The notes under the pieces were generated by a model, which saw nothing but the letters and a program-made list of their open reading frames with translations, searched no databases and was not told the DNA's origin. Both the position numbers and the translations under genes were made by a program. From positions 1 to 8,955 of the forward strand of contig JAHFIF010000044.1 of NCBI GenBank assembly GCA_023246535.1: a stretch of 8,955 nt of DNA, given 5' to 3'. This document shows positions 1 to 5,041 of the stretch, piece after piece (position 1 is the first letter of the stretch; every line of letters begins with the position of its first letter). The DNA comes from a bacterium (lineage in GTDB: Bacteria; Patescibacteriota; Patescibacteriia; CAIQCM01).

Positions 1-272
1 GCGATCAAGGCGGCGAGCCGGTAGTTGTCGGGCAGACCGATGTTGGTCGAATGTTCGATCGCGCCGTCAGGCGTGACAAAGCCGGAGGTGGAGACGCCGA
101 CGGCTTGGGCGCCGATCCGTCCGGCGCAGTCGTTGATGAAAGCCGGGACGCTGTCGGGCGCGATCTCGGTCGCCGACAAGCCGCCGATCAATTCGATCTG
201 TTTGCCGGTGACTTTGGCGGCGCGGTAGCCGCTGCCGCCGCCTTCGATCGCAAGAATGGTCTGGTCGCTCAT
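1..272 (-). CDS. ROK-like sugar kinase, N-terminal part (cut by window edge)
   Basis: The first 90 codons of a gene that runs off the left edge. The protein opens with ILAIEGGGSGYRAAKV, which fits the phosphate-1 loop of the actin-like (ASKHA) ATPase fold, usually D-x-G-G-T in ROK kinases; here it reads E10-x-G-G-S14. About 50 residues later comes AVGVSTSGFVTPDGAIEHST, followed by N-I-G-L-P, which resembles the ROK pattern G-x-x-G-x-V...G-x-I...S-x-N. ROK proteins phosphorylate hexoses such as glucose or N-acetylglucosamine, or act as sugar-responsive repressors; no DNA-binding helix-turn-helix precedes the fold here, so a cytoplasmic kinase is more likely. An AAAGGA Shine-Dalgarno sits about 8 nt before the ATG, and the gene has its own promoter downstream of the coaC terminator. 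A BadF/BadG-type ATPase (N-acetylglucosamine kinase group) is the main alternative. Substrate cannot be told from this fragment. Confidence 0.6.
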   Translation of the reverse strand, partial: MSDQTILAIEGGGSGYRAAKVTGKQIELIGGLSATEIAPDSVPAFINDCAGRIGAQAVGVSTSGFVTPDGAIEHSTNIGLPDNYRLAALI

Positions 273-321
273 GGTTCGGTCCTTTCGTGCGCGGTTATGT
301 GCAAGGAACTGGCGCAACGAA

Positions 322-351
322 ATATTAAAGCGGAAGACCGCGTACCGTCAA
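322..351 (-). promoter_or_regulatory. Predicted sigma-70-type promoter of the ROK-like gene
   Basis: On the minus strand a -35 box TTGACG (351-346) and a -10 box TAATAT (327-322) are separated by 18 nt, about 50 nt upstream of the start codon at 272. It lies just beyond the terminator of the coa operon, so the ROK-like gene appears to be a separate transcription unit. Seen by motif match only. Confidence 0.55.
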
Positions 352-360
352 GCGCGCGAA

Positions 361-397
361 GAAAAGAAAAAGACCTCTTCCGCGTGGAAGAGGTCTT
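361..397 (-). terminator. Rho-independent terminator of the amidohydrolase-coaB-coaC operon
   Basis: A perfect 12-bp stem (AAGACCTCTTCC at 370-381 pairing with 386-397) closes a GCGT loop on the plus strand. Read on the minus strand it is followed by a T-rich run (TTTTCTTTTC). It starts 15 nt after the coaC stop codon. On the plus strand there is no T-run after the hairpin, so it works for the minus strand only. Confidence 0.9.
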
Positions 398-412
398 GGC
401 GTCAGGTTGACG

Positions 413-955
413 TTAGCGTGCGGCCAGCGCGGCGACGATCGTGTCGATCTTGGCCATCGCGCCGATGCCGGTCGTGCCGCAGGCCAAGTTGCCGTTGATC
501 GGTTTGACCACGCGGATCCGATAGACTTCTTTCACCGTTTGCAGATTGCGCCGGGTGAGAGGGTTTGTCCACATCCGCGTATTCATCGCCGGGGCGATGA
601 CGATCGGTTTTTCCCGCGGCCAGGCCAGCACGGTGCTGGTCAGGAACTTGTCGGCTTTGCCGTTCGCCATGTCGGAGAGCGTGTCGGCGGTGAGCGGGGC
701 GATCAGCAGCTTGTCGGCCCATTCGCCCAAATCGATGTGGGGGACGGGCGCGCCCTTGAGATATCCGCCCTCGGGCCATTCGTCCTTGTCGGTCTTGAAT
801 TCGGCGTCAACTTCCACACGCTTGAAGAAGTAACGTCCGCGTTCGGTGGCAATGACCACGAGCTCGACGCCGGGGTCATTGGCGCGGATCGCGGCCACGA
901 GCTTGGGGGTGAGTTTGGCGGCGACGCTGCCGGTGACGCCCAAGAGCAGCTTCAT
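413..955 (-). CDS. coaC: Phosphopantothenoylcysteine decarboxylase (stand-alone CoaC flavoprotein)
   Basis: 180 residues, the length of a single-domain HFCD-family FMN decarboxylase. It removes CO2 from 4'-phosphopantothenoylcysteine to give 4'-phosphopantetheine in CoA synthesis; it is cytosolic, and the family is usually a homotrimer or dodecamer. Visible family marks: the N-terminal nucleotide-binding strand LLLGVTGSVAAK (3-14); the catalytic His in PHIDLGEWAD (H73); the PAMN motif in APAMNTRMW (N125); and the flap LACGTTGIGAMA with C159. These correspond to H75, N125 and C158 of E. coli CoaBC. The usual P-x-x-A-N-T FMN motif reads PLTADT (87-92), with Asp91 in place of Asn. The ending G-x-G-A-M-A resembles eukaryotic Hal3/PPCDC more than the E. 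coli fusion. Its ATG overlaps the coaB stop (ATGA), so the two are probably translationally coupled. CoaB and CoaC are separate proteins here. Confidence 0.9.
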   Translation of the reverse strand: MKLLLGVTGSVAAKLTPKLVAAIRANDPGVELVVIATERGRYFFKRVEVDAEFKTDKDEWPEGGYLKGAPVPHIDLGEWADKLLIAPLTADTLSDMANGKADKFLTSTVLAWPREKPIVIAPAMNTRMWTNPLTRRNLQTVKEVYRIRVVKPINGNLACGTTGIGAMAKIDTIVAALAAR

Positions 956-1656
956 CGCATCACCGCCGCGTAGAGCGCCGACGGCAGGTCGGCGCGCGGA
1001 ATCGAAACGAAAGTGTCCGGTTCACGGGCCGAGAAGATGAAAGCTACTTTCTCCATATCTTCCAATGTGTTGGCCACGATGAAGTCGGCTTGCGAGTCGA
1101 GCATGCTACGGACGGCGATCTTGAACAGGTCTTCGTCAGACATCGCGACCTGAAGCTTGAACTTCACGAGCGTACCCGTGAAGCCCCAGTCCTTGCGGAT
1201 CCTGTCGATGATCTTGGCGGTCGGGACCAGTTTCATCCAAAGCTCGTCGTGGTTGGAACCGATCTTGCCGGAGCCGTCAACCTCTTCGACGATCATGGCC
1301 TGGCGCCGTTCGTTGCCGGCCGCTTCGCCGACGCGGCGGTACATGCCCGCGCGGCGGTAGTCGGAGACGGCCGCCGAGTGAATGATCGTTCCGAAACCGC
1401 CGGTCGTGACCAGTTCTTCCATCTTGGCCGTGAGTTCGTCGTAGGTCGTAAAGCGAACGGTTTTGACGGCGTCGCGCGGGAAGACGTCGACCAGATGCGG
1501 GTGCGAGCAGAGCAGCGTCACGCTGCATCCCTGCTTGGTGAAGTATTCGGCAATCCGCGTTCCGGTCCGTCCCTTGAAGATGTTGTCGATGCCGCGCACG
1601 CGGTCGATCGGGACGCGGGTATTGCCGGCGGTCACGAGAACTTTCCGTTTGTCCAT
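952..1656 (-). CDS. coaB: Phosphopantothenate--cysteine ligase (stand-alone CoaB)
   Basis: 234 residues. It joins 4'-phosphopantothenate to cysteine with a nucleoside triphosphate (CTP in most bacterial enzymes, ATP in eukaryotes; the preference cannot be read here). It opens with VLVTAGNTRVPIDRVR, the Rossmann-like signature seen as ITAGPTREPLDPVR in E. coli Dfp. The following motif reads NIFKGRTG where E. coli has NHSSGKMG, keeping the functional Asn. HSAAVSDYR corresponds to AAAVADWR. The segment GKIGS...ELWMKLVPTAKIIDRIR, then TGTLVKFKLQV and FIVANTLED, gives the nucleotide-binding half. A strong Shine-Dalgarno TAAGGAG precedes the ATG by 5 nt and contains the stop codon of the upstream amidohydrolase gene. 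Its product is the substrate of the next gene, coaC. In the common fused protein the decarboxylase comes first; here the ligase gene is first, which rules out a simple splitting of a CoaBC fusion. Confidence 0.9.
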   Translation of the reverse strand: MDKRKVLVTAGNTRVPIDRVRGIDNIFKGRTGTRIAEYFTKQGCSVTLLCSHPHLVDVFPRDAVKTVRFTTYDELTAKMEELVTTGGFGTIIHSAAVSDYRRAGMYRRVGEAAGNERRQAMIVEEVDGSGKIGSNHDELWMKLVPTAKIIDRIRKDWGFTGTLVKFKLQVAMSDEDLFKIAVRSMLDSQADFIVANTLEDMEKVAFIFSAREPDTFVSIPRADLPSALYAAVMR

Positions 1657-1660
1657 GTTG

Positions 1661-1667
1661 CTCCTTA
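1661..1667 (-). promoter_or_regulatory. Shine-Dalgarno of coaB, overlapping the upstream stop codon
   Basis: Minus strand TAAGGAG, 5 nt before the coaB ATG. Its TAA is the stop codon of the amidohydrolase gene, so ribosomes finishing that gene end on the coaB ribosome binding site, which suggests translational coupling. Confidence 0.8.
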
Positions 1668-2543
1668 CGGTTGATATTGACGGTTCATGATGCGAACGGC
1701 GTTCGCCACCATGACGTTGCTGCGTTCATTCGGCGTCAGTTCGAGGCGCCGGGCCAGGTCCAGGGAATCTTTGTATCCCTGGATCGGGAAGTCGGTGGCA
1801 AAGGCGACGCGCTCCGCGCCGCGCGGCAAGGCGAGGAACTGTTTGATCTCGGCGACGATGGCCGCGCGATATTCCGGCGTGTCTTCCGACGAACCGGAAA
1901 CGAATTGTCCGGAAATGTCGGTCCAGACGTTCGGACAGCGACGCATGACGGCGCGGAGGTCGGCAAAGTGCGGGTTGGCCAGGTGGCTCACCACGAACTT
2001 GAGCCGCGGGTGCTCGCGCGCCGGCTTTTCCACGTATGACGGGTGCGCCAGGTTGGCGTACTCTTCCAGCTTGCAGGCGCCAAAGCCGCAGGGCCGCGGG
2101 CCGTACTTTTTGATCGTCGGCGAACAGCACAGGTGCAGCTCGCCGCCGTGGAACATGACCGGCAGATTGTGTTCTTCGGCCAGCGCGTAAACGCCCTCGA
2201 GGCGCCGGTCGCCGGGTTCGAAGCCTTGATAGCCGGGATACAGTTTGATCCCGCTGATTCGATTGTCGCGCGCCAGCGCCGCGAGCTCGGAAAGCCCGCC
2301 GTCCAAGTTATTCATGACGTCGAGACTGCCGAACATCTTGAAGAGCGGGCGGCCGCCGATCCGTTTCAACAGGTCATAATTATGGACGCCGCTGCCCTTG
2401 AGCGGGAAGTAGGTGGCGAGCAGGACGACATGGGTGATGCCGTATTGGCGCGCTTCCGCCTCGATCGTCTCGATCGAAGCCGAAGCGATATGCAGGTTCT
2501 TCATCGGATGCGACGAAGTGTGGGCATGCAGGTCGATTATCAA
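1665..2543 (-). CDS. Amidohydrolase-like metal-dependent hydrolase (TIM barrel), first gene of the coa operon
   Basis: 292 residues from a TTG start chosen because AGGAAGGG lies 7 nt upstream and because the conserved domain begins at once (MIIDLHAHTS); another in-frame TTG at 2582 would add 13 residues but has no properly spaced ribosome binding site. The fold marks fit the Amidohydrolase_2 group (PF04909-like): the H-x-H metal pair (H6, H8), GIKLYPGYQG (K100), MFHGGE (H132), VVSHLANPH (H187) and the C-terminal catalytic Asp in FATDFP (D251). A stretch after H132 carries four cysteines (C139, C140, C152, C157), not typical of the core family and possibly an extra metal or structural site. 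Family members are hydrolases or decarboxylases of small molecules; the substrate is not evident. It is the first gene of the operon with coaB and coaC. A -35-like TTGACA lies at 2605-2610 on the minus strand but I could not pair it with a good -10. Confidence 0.75.
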   Translation of the reverse strand: MIIDLHAHTSSHPMKNLHIASASIETIEAEARQYGITHVVLLATYFPLKGSGVHNYDLLKRIGGRPLFKMFGSLDVMNNLDGGLSELAALARDNRISGIKLYPGYQGFEPGDRRLEGVYALAEEHNLPVMFHGGELHLCCSPTIKKYGPRPCGFGACKLEEYANLAHPSYVEKPAREHPRLKFVVSHLANPHFADLRAVMRRCPNVWTDISGQFVSGSSEDTPEYRAAIVAEIKQFLALPRGAERVAFATDFPIQGYKDSLDLARRLELTPNERSNVMVANAVRIMNRQYQP

Positions 2544-2550
2544 GGATCTA

Positions 2551-2558
2551 CCCTTCCT
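2551..2558 (-). promoter_or_regulatory. Shine-Dalgarno that fixes the TTG start of the amidohydrolase gene
   Basis: Minus strand AGGAAGGG, 7 nt before the TTG at 2543-2541. It is the only well-spaced ribosome binding site near the 5' end of this reading frame, and no in-frame ATG lies between it and the conserved H-x-H motif. Confidence 0.65.
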
Positions 2559-2590
2559 TTCCAAAACGCATTTCTGGCCCAACCTTCGCG

Positions 2591-2606
2591 CAAAATCGCA
2601 ATTTTG
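2591..2606. promoter_or_regulatory. Small palindrome in the divergent intergenic region (possible operator)
   Basis: CAAAATCGCAATTTTG is a 16-bp inverted repeat (7 of 8 positions per half match) between the amidohydrolase start and the thrS promoter. It overlaps the candidate -35 of the minus-strand operon by two bases. Whether a regulator binds it is unknown. Confidence 0.25.
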
Positions 2607-2629
2607 TCAATGAGCGGCCAATAAAACGT

Positions 2630-2658
2630 TTGACACAGCGGTGTCTTATCCCTAGAAT
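2630..2658 (+). promoter_or_regulatory. Sigma-70-type promoter of thrS
   Basis: A perfect -35 box TTGACA (2630-2635), 17-nt spacer and TAGAAT -10 box (2653-2658, 5 of 6 consensus positions). Transcription would begin near 2665, just before the first paired base of the T-box Stem I at 2667. The -35 and spacer also contain the inverted repeat GACAC-AGCG-GTGTC (2632-2645), which may be chance. Confidence 0.8.
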
Positions 2659-2664
2659 TAAGCC

Positions 2665-2841
2665 ATATCAGAGAACGCCGCGCCTACCAAGCGCGGTCGC
2701 GAATAAGGCGATCCTGCCGCGGCGGGACCAATCTGATCCAAACGAGCGTCTCCGCTTTGGCGGGGAAAATCAGGTGGAACCGCGGGAAACAACCCCGTCC
2801 TGAATGCGCAAAATATTTGCGCTTTTAGGACGGGATTTTTT
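2665..2841 (+). promoter_or_regulatory. T-box riboswitch upstream of thrS (specifier ACC, Thr)
   Basis: A compact tRNA-sensing leader of about 177 nt. Stem I: the base stem 2667-2672 pairs with 2732-2737 (AUCAGA/UCUGAU). A specifier loop has GAA on the 5' side and GGACCAA on the 3' side, placing ACC (2727-2729) as the specifier codon for tRNA-Thr(GGU). The upper stem 2676-2682 pairs with 2718-2724 (7 bp), topped by an apical hairpin 2695-2714. Stem III is 2750-2755 with 2760-2765. The T-box core GGTGGAACCGCG then forms the antiterminator: helix A1 2770-2774/2799-2803, the 7-nt bulge UGGAACC that binds the tRNA NCCA end, and helix A2 2782-2786/2794-2798. The competing terminator follows. Stem II and the IIA/B pseudoknot appear absent. 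Uncharged tRNA-Thr should turn thrS on. A competing hairpin 2678-2696 also exposes an ACC in its loop. Confidence 0.93.
2794..2841 (+). terminator. Regulated terminator of the thrS T-box
   Basis: CCCGTCCT (2794-2801) pairs with AGGACGGG (2827-2834), continuing inward through GCGCAAA/TTTGCGC (2806-2812 with 2816-2822) to an ATA loop, followed by a TTTTTT run (2836-2841). Bases 2794-2803 are shared with the antiterminator, so the two structures exclude each other. Confidence 0.93.
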
Positions 2842-2859
2842 ATTCATAACGAGAAAAAT

Positions 2860-4602
2860 ATGGAAGATCAATTGCACAAGATCCGCCACTCGCTCTCGCA
2901 CATCATGGCGAGCGTCATCAGGGCGAAATACCCGGCGGTCAAGTTGGGGATCGGGCCGGTCATCGACAACGGGTTTTATTACGACCTGGATTTTTCCGGC
3001 GGCGCCGCGCCGACAAGCGACGATTTTATCGAGATCCAGAAAGCGATGCGCAAGATCGTGGCCGAGAAACAGGATTTTGTCCGCGAAGAAATTACTCCCG
3101 CCGCCGCCAAAGAATTGTTCAAGGACGAGCCGTATAAGCTGATCCTCATTGACGAACTGGAAAAGAAAGGCGAAATGATCACCACCTACCGCAACGGGAA
3201 TTTCGTCGACCTCTGCGCCGGCCCGCACGTGGCCAACACGTCCGAAATAAAGCAGGACGCGTTCAAGATCAGCCGCCTGGCCGGAGCGTATTGGAAGGGC
3301 GATGAGAAAAACAAGATGCTCACCCGCATTTACGGCTTGGCGTTCGAGTCGAAGCCGGCGCTGGAAGCTTACGAGCACCAGCAGGAAGAAGCGAAGAAGC
3401 GCGATCACCGGAAGATCGGCAAGGAAATGAAACTCTTCACCCTCTCCGAACTGGTCGGCGCCGGTTTGCCGCTGCTGCAGCCCAACGGCATGATCATCCG
3501 CGAAGCGATCGAGGATTATCTTTGGGAATTGCACAAGCGAAACGGCTATTCGCGCGTTTGGACGCCGCACATCACCAAAAAGAATTTGTACGAGACCTCG
3601 GGCCACGCCGCCAAGTTCGGCGAGGAGTTGTTCCGCGTCACCGGCGGCGACGAAGAATTCTACATGAAGCCGATGAACTGTCCGCATCACATGCAGATTT
3701 TTTGCGATAACCAGTTCTCGTATCGCGACATGCCGGTGCGCTATTTCGAACCGGCCACCGTGTATCGCTATGAAAAGGCCGGCCAGCTTTCCGGCTTGGC
3801 GCGCGTTCGCGCCATCACCCAGGACGACGGCCACTTGTTCTGCCGCGTGGCTCAGATCGGCCAAGAAGTGAGCACGATCGTCGGGATCATCAAAAAGTTC
3901 TACACGACGATGAAAATGATGGACGGCTACTGGGTGCGCCTTTCGGTGCGCGGCGAAGACCGCAGCAAATACATCGGCTCCGACGAGGCCTGGGCCAAAG
4001 CCGAAGCGGCGCTCGAAGACGCAGCCAAGGAAAACCAGCTCAATTACAAGCGCGGGGAGGGGGAGGCGGCTTTTTACGGCCCGAAATTGGACTTCATGTT
4101 CAACGACGCGATCGGTCGCGAATGGCAGCTGGCCACCATCCAGTGCGACTTCAACCTGCCGGAGCGCTTTGACCTGGCGTTCACCAACGAAAAGAGCGAA
4201 CGCGAGCGCCCGGTCGTCATTCACCGTGCCATCGCCGGTTCGCTGGAGCGTTTCATGGGCATGTTCATCGAGCATGTTTCCGGCAGTTTCCCGGTGTGGA
4301 TGGCGCCGACGCAGATCAAGATCATCCCGGTGCGCGAGAACCATAACGAATTCGCCAAGAAAATTTCCGACGAGCTCAAGTCGCTCGACGTTCGCGTCGA
4401 CTTCGACGACAGCGACGAAGGCATGGGCAAAAAGATCCGCGGCGGCAAGACCGGCAAAGTGCCGTACATGCTGGTCATTGGCGATGAAGAAATGAATTCC
4501 GGCGTCTTAACTTTGGAAGTGCGCGATACCGGCGCGCGTGAAAAGATCGGTCTCGACGATCTGAAAGCGAAATTGCAGAAAGAAATAAAAGAGCGGGTCT
4601 AA
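2860..4602 (+). CDS. thrS: Threonine--tRNA ligase (ThrRS) without a TGS domain
   Basis: 580 residues; charges tRNA-Thr in the cytosol. E. coli ThrRS is about 640 residues, and the difference is the missing N-terminal TGS domain: the protein starts right at the editing domain. Editing domain, about 5-175: H10-x-x-x-H14 and C119-x-x-x-H123 (LCAGPH), the residues that hydrolyse mischarged Ser-tRNA-Thr. Class II catalytic core, about 185-480: motif 2 region RYEKAGQLSGLARVRAITQD, with the zinc ligands C274 (NCPHH), H325 (DDGHLF) and H455 (IHRAI), and motif 3 GSLERF. Anticodon-binding domain, about 485-580, with GGKTGKVPYMLVIGDEE. The ATG follows the T-box terminator by 18 nt; the nearest Shine-Dalgarno-like bases (CGAG) are weak. 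Expression is expected to be induced by uncharged tRNA-Thr through the leader. The gene ends in its own terminator. A long antisense frame across it is a GC-driven shadow. Confidence 0.97.
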   Translation: MEDQLHKIRHSLSHIMASVIRAKYPAVKLGIGPVIDNGFYYDLDFSGGAAPTSDDFIEIQKAMRKIVAEKQDFVREEITPAAAKELFKDEPYKLILIDELEKKGEMITTYRNGNFVDLCAGPHVANTSEIKQDAFKISRLAGAYWKGDEKNKMLTRIYGLAFESKPALEAYEHQQEEAKKRDHRKIGKEMKLFTLSELVGAGLPLLQPNGMIIREAIEDYLWELHKRNGYSRVWTPHITKKNLYETSGHAAKFGEELFRVTGGDEEFYMKPMNCPHHMQIFCDNQFSYRDMPVRYFEPATVYRYEKAGQLSGLARVRAITQDDGHLFCRVAQIGQEVSTIVGIIKKFYTTMKMMDGYWVRLSVRGEDRSKYIGSDEAWAKAEAALEDAAKENQLNYKRGEGEAAFYGPKLDFMFNDAIGREWQLATIQCDFNLPERFDLAFTNEKSERERPVVIHRAIAGSLERFMGMFIEHVSGSFPVWMAPTQIKIIPVRENHNEFAKKISDELKSLDVRVDFDDSDEGMGKKIRGGKTGKVPYMLVIGDEEMNSGVLTLEVRDTGAREKIGLDDLKAKLQKEIKERV

Positions 4603-4618
4603 TTTCGGCAGCGATTTT

Positions 4619-4657
4619 GCAAGCGTCCGATCATTATCGGCCGCTTGCATTGTTTTT
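4619..4657 (+). terminator. Rho-independent terminator after thrS
   Basis: GCAAGCG (4619-4625) and CCGAT (4627-4631) pair with ATCGG (4636-4640) and CGCTTGC (4642-4648), with one internal mismatch and a CATT loop, followed by ATTGTTTTT. It lies 16 nt after the thrS stop and separates thrS from the aspS transcription unit. Confidence 0.88.
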
Positions 4658-4662
4658 GGCGG

Positions 4663-4671
4663 TGATATACA
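4663..4671 (+). promoter_or_regulatory. Weak candidate promoter for the aspS T-box transcript
   Basis: TGATATACA resembles an extended -10 (TG-n-TATAAT) directly after the thrS terminator. A transcript starting about 7 nt later would begin near 4678, close to the first paired base of the T-box Stem I (4677). No convincing -35 box is visible (TTGCAT at 4645-4650 is badly spaced). The assignment rests mainly on position. Confidence 0.3.
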
Positions 4672-4676
4672 CTCAA

Positions 4677-4860
4677 CTAATCCTAAGACCCGGCTGACAC
4701 CGGCGAGGCGAAGAAAGAAAGTTTTGCCGCTTTGGCGAGACGATTAGAATCTTCCGTAGCCGCACGAAACGCGGGTAATCAAGCTATAAAACAGGGTGGC
4801 ACCGCGACTCAAAATCGCCCCTGCGAATTTATTCACCAATAAATTCGGAGGGGCGTTTTT
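4677..4860 (+). promoter_or_regulatory. T-box riboswitch upstream of aspS (specifier GAC, Asp)
   Basis: Contains the full 14-nt consensus AGGGTGGCACCGCG (4793-4806). Antiterminator: helix A1 AGGG/CCCU (4793-4796 with 4819-4822), 7-nt bulge UGGCACC, helix A2 GCGA/UCGC (4804-4807 with 4815-4818). Stem I base: CUAA (4677-4680) pairs with UUAG (4744-4747). Upper pairs are CC/GG (4682-4683 with 4734-4735), AAG/CUU (4685-4687 with 4730-4732) and CGGC/GCCG (4691-4694 with 4726-4729). On the 3' side of the internal loop, two bases before the base stem, sits GAC (4739-4741), the same place as ACC in the thrS leader; it would read tRNA-Asp(GUC). Stem III is CCGC/GCGG (4760-4763 with 4771-4774). Stem II elements appear absent. 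The Stem I spans of both leaders are 71 nt. Uncharged tRNA-Asp should stabilise the antiterminator and allow aspS transcription. Confidence 0.93.
4816..4860 (+). terminator. Regulated terminator of the aspS T-box
   Basis: CGCCCCT (4816-4822) pairs with AGGGGCG (4849-4855); after one G/G mismatch, ten more pairs (4824-4833 with 4838-4847) close a CACC loop; TTTTT follows (4856-4860). Its 5' arm shares bases 4816-4822 with the antiterminator. Confidence 0.93.
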
Positions 4861-4877
4861 GTTTGGGATAAACCCGA

Positions 4878-4990
4878 TAATCAATGAGAATAATATGTTT
4901 TTTGGACTGCGGAACTCGCTAGGCAAAGGCGCAGCGGTTCCTACGCTCAAACAGTCCTCGTCTCAAAAAATATATTATTCTCATTGATTA
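4878..4990. repeat. Near-palindromic element with 27-bp terminal inverted repeats (MITE-like)
   Basis: The arms 4878-4904 and 4964-4990 are inverted copies with one mismatch, both beginning TAATCAATGAG at the outer end. The outermost TA on each side could be a TA target duplication, as made by IS630/Tc1-mariner-type elements, though TA is self-complementary and may simply belong to the repeat. Inside lies a second imperfect hairpin: GGAAC-T-CGCT (from 4911) pairs with AGCG-GTTCC (to 4941). GGACTG (4904-4909) also has its complement CAGTCC at 4952-4957. The element sits between the aspS T-box terminator and the aspS start, so it would be transcribed as a very stable hairpin in the aspS leader. 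It encodes no transposase. A non-autonomous transposable element or a dispersed palindromic repeat are both possible. Confidence 0.6.
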
Positions 4991-4999
4991 AAACCCATA

Positions 5000-5005
5000 T
5001 ATAAT
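5000..5005 (+). promoter_or_regulatory. Isolated TATAAT box before aspS
   Basis: A perfect -10 hexamer just beyond the inverted-repeat element, 36 nt before the aspS ATG. No -35 is found at 16-18 nt upstream; that position lies inside the AT-rich inverted-repeat arm. If active it would give aspS a start that bypasses the T-box. AT-richness makes a chance match quite possible. Confidence 0.2.
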
Positions 5006-5041
5006 TAGCAGTCTAAAAAATACATCTCATTAATTCAATTA

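Noticed and set aside
952..955. Alternative genetic code with TGA as glycine (Gracilibacteria/SR1)
   Set aside because: TGA terminates coaB in a normal ATGA overlap with coaC, and no gene needs in-frame TGA to be read through.
1090..1674. Plus-strand frame of 194 codons over coaB
   Set aside because: It is antisense to a well-supported ligase gene with a strong Shine-Dalgarno on the minus strand.
2544..2582. Longer start of the amidohydrolase at the upstream TTG (2582)
   Set aside because: It adds 13 non-conserved residues and its only purine-rich stretch directly abuts the start codon; the TTG at 2543 has a well-spaced AGGAAGGG.
2582..2610. Promoter for the minus-strand coa operon from TTGACA at 2605-2610
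   Set aside because: The hexamer at the expected -10 distance is GAAGGT, a poor match, so I do not list it as a promoter although some promoter must exist nearby.
2770..4344. A 524-codon open frame on the minus strand across thrS
   Set aside because: It lies wholly antisense to a full-length, motif-complete ThrRS and shows no recognisable domain. Codon bias with GC-rich third positions leaves few stops in this frame.
4744..4987. Short frames of 63-68 codons across the aspS leader
   Set aside because: They run through the T-box terminator and the inverted-repeat element; the translation simply reflects these structures.
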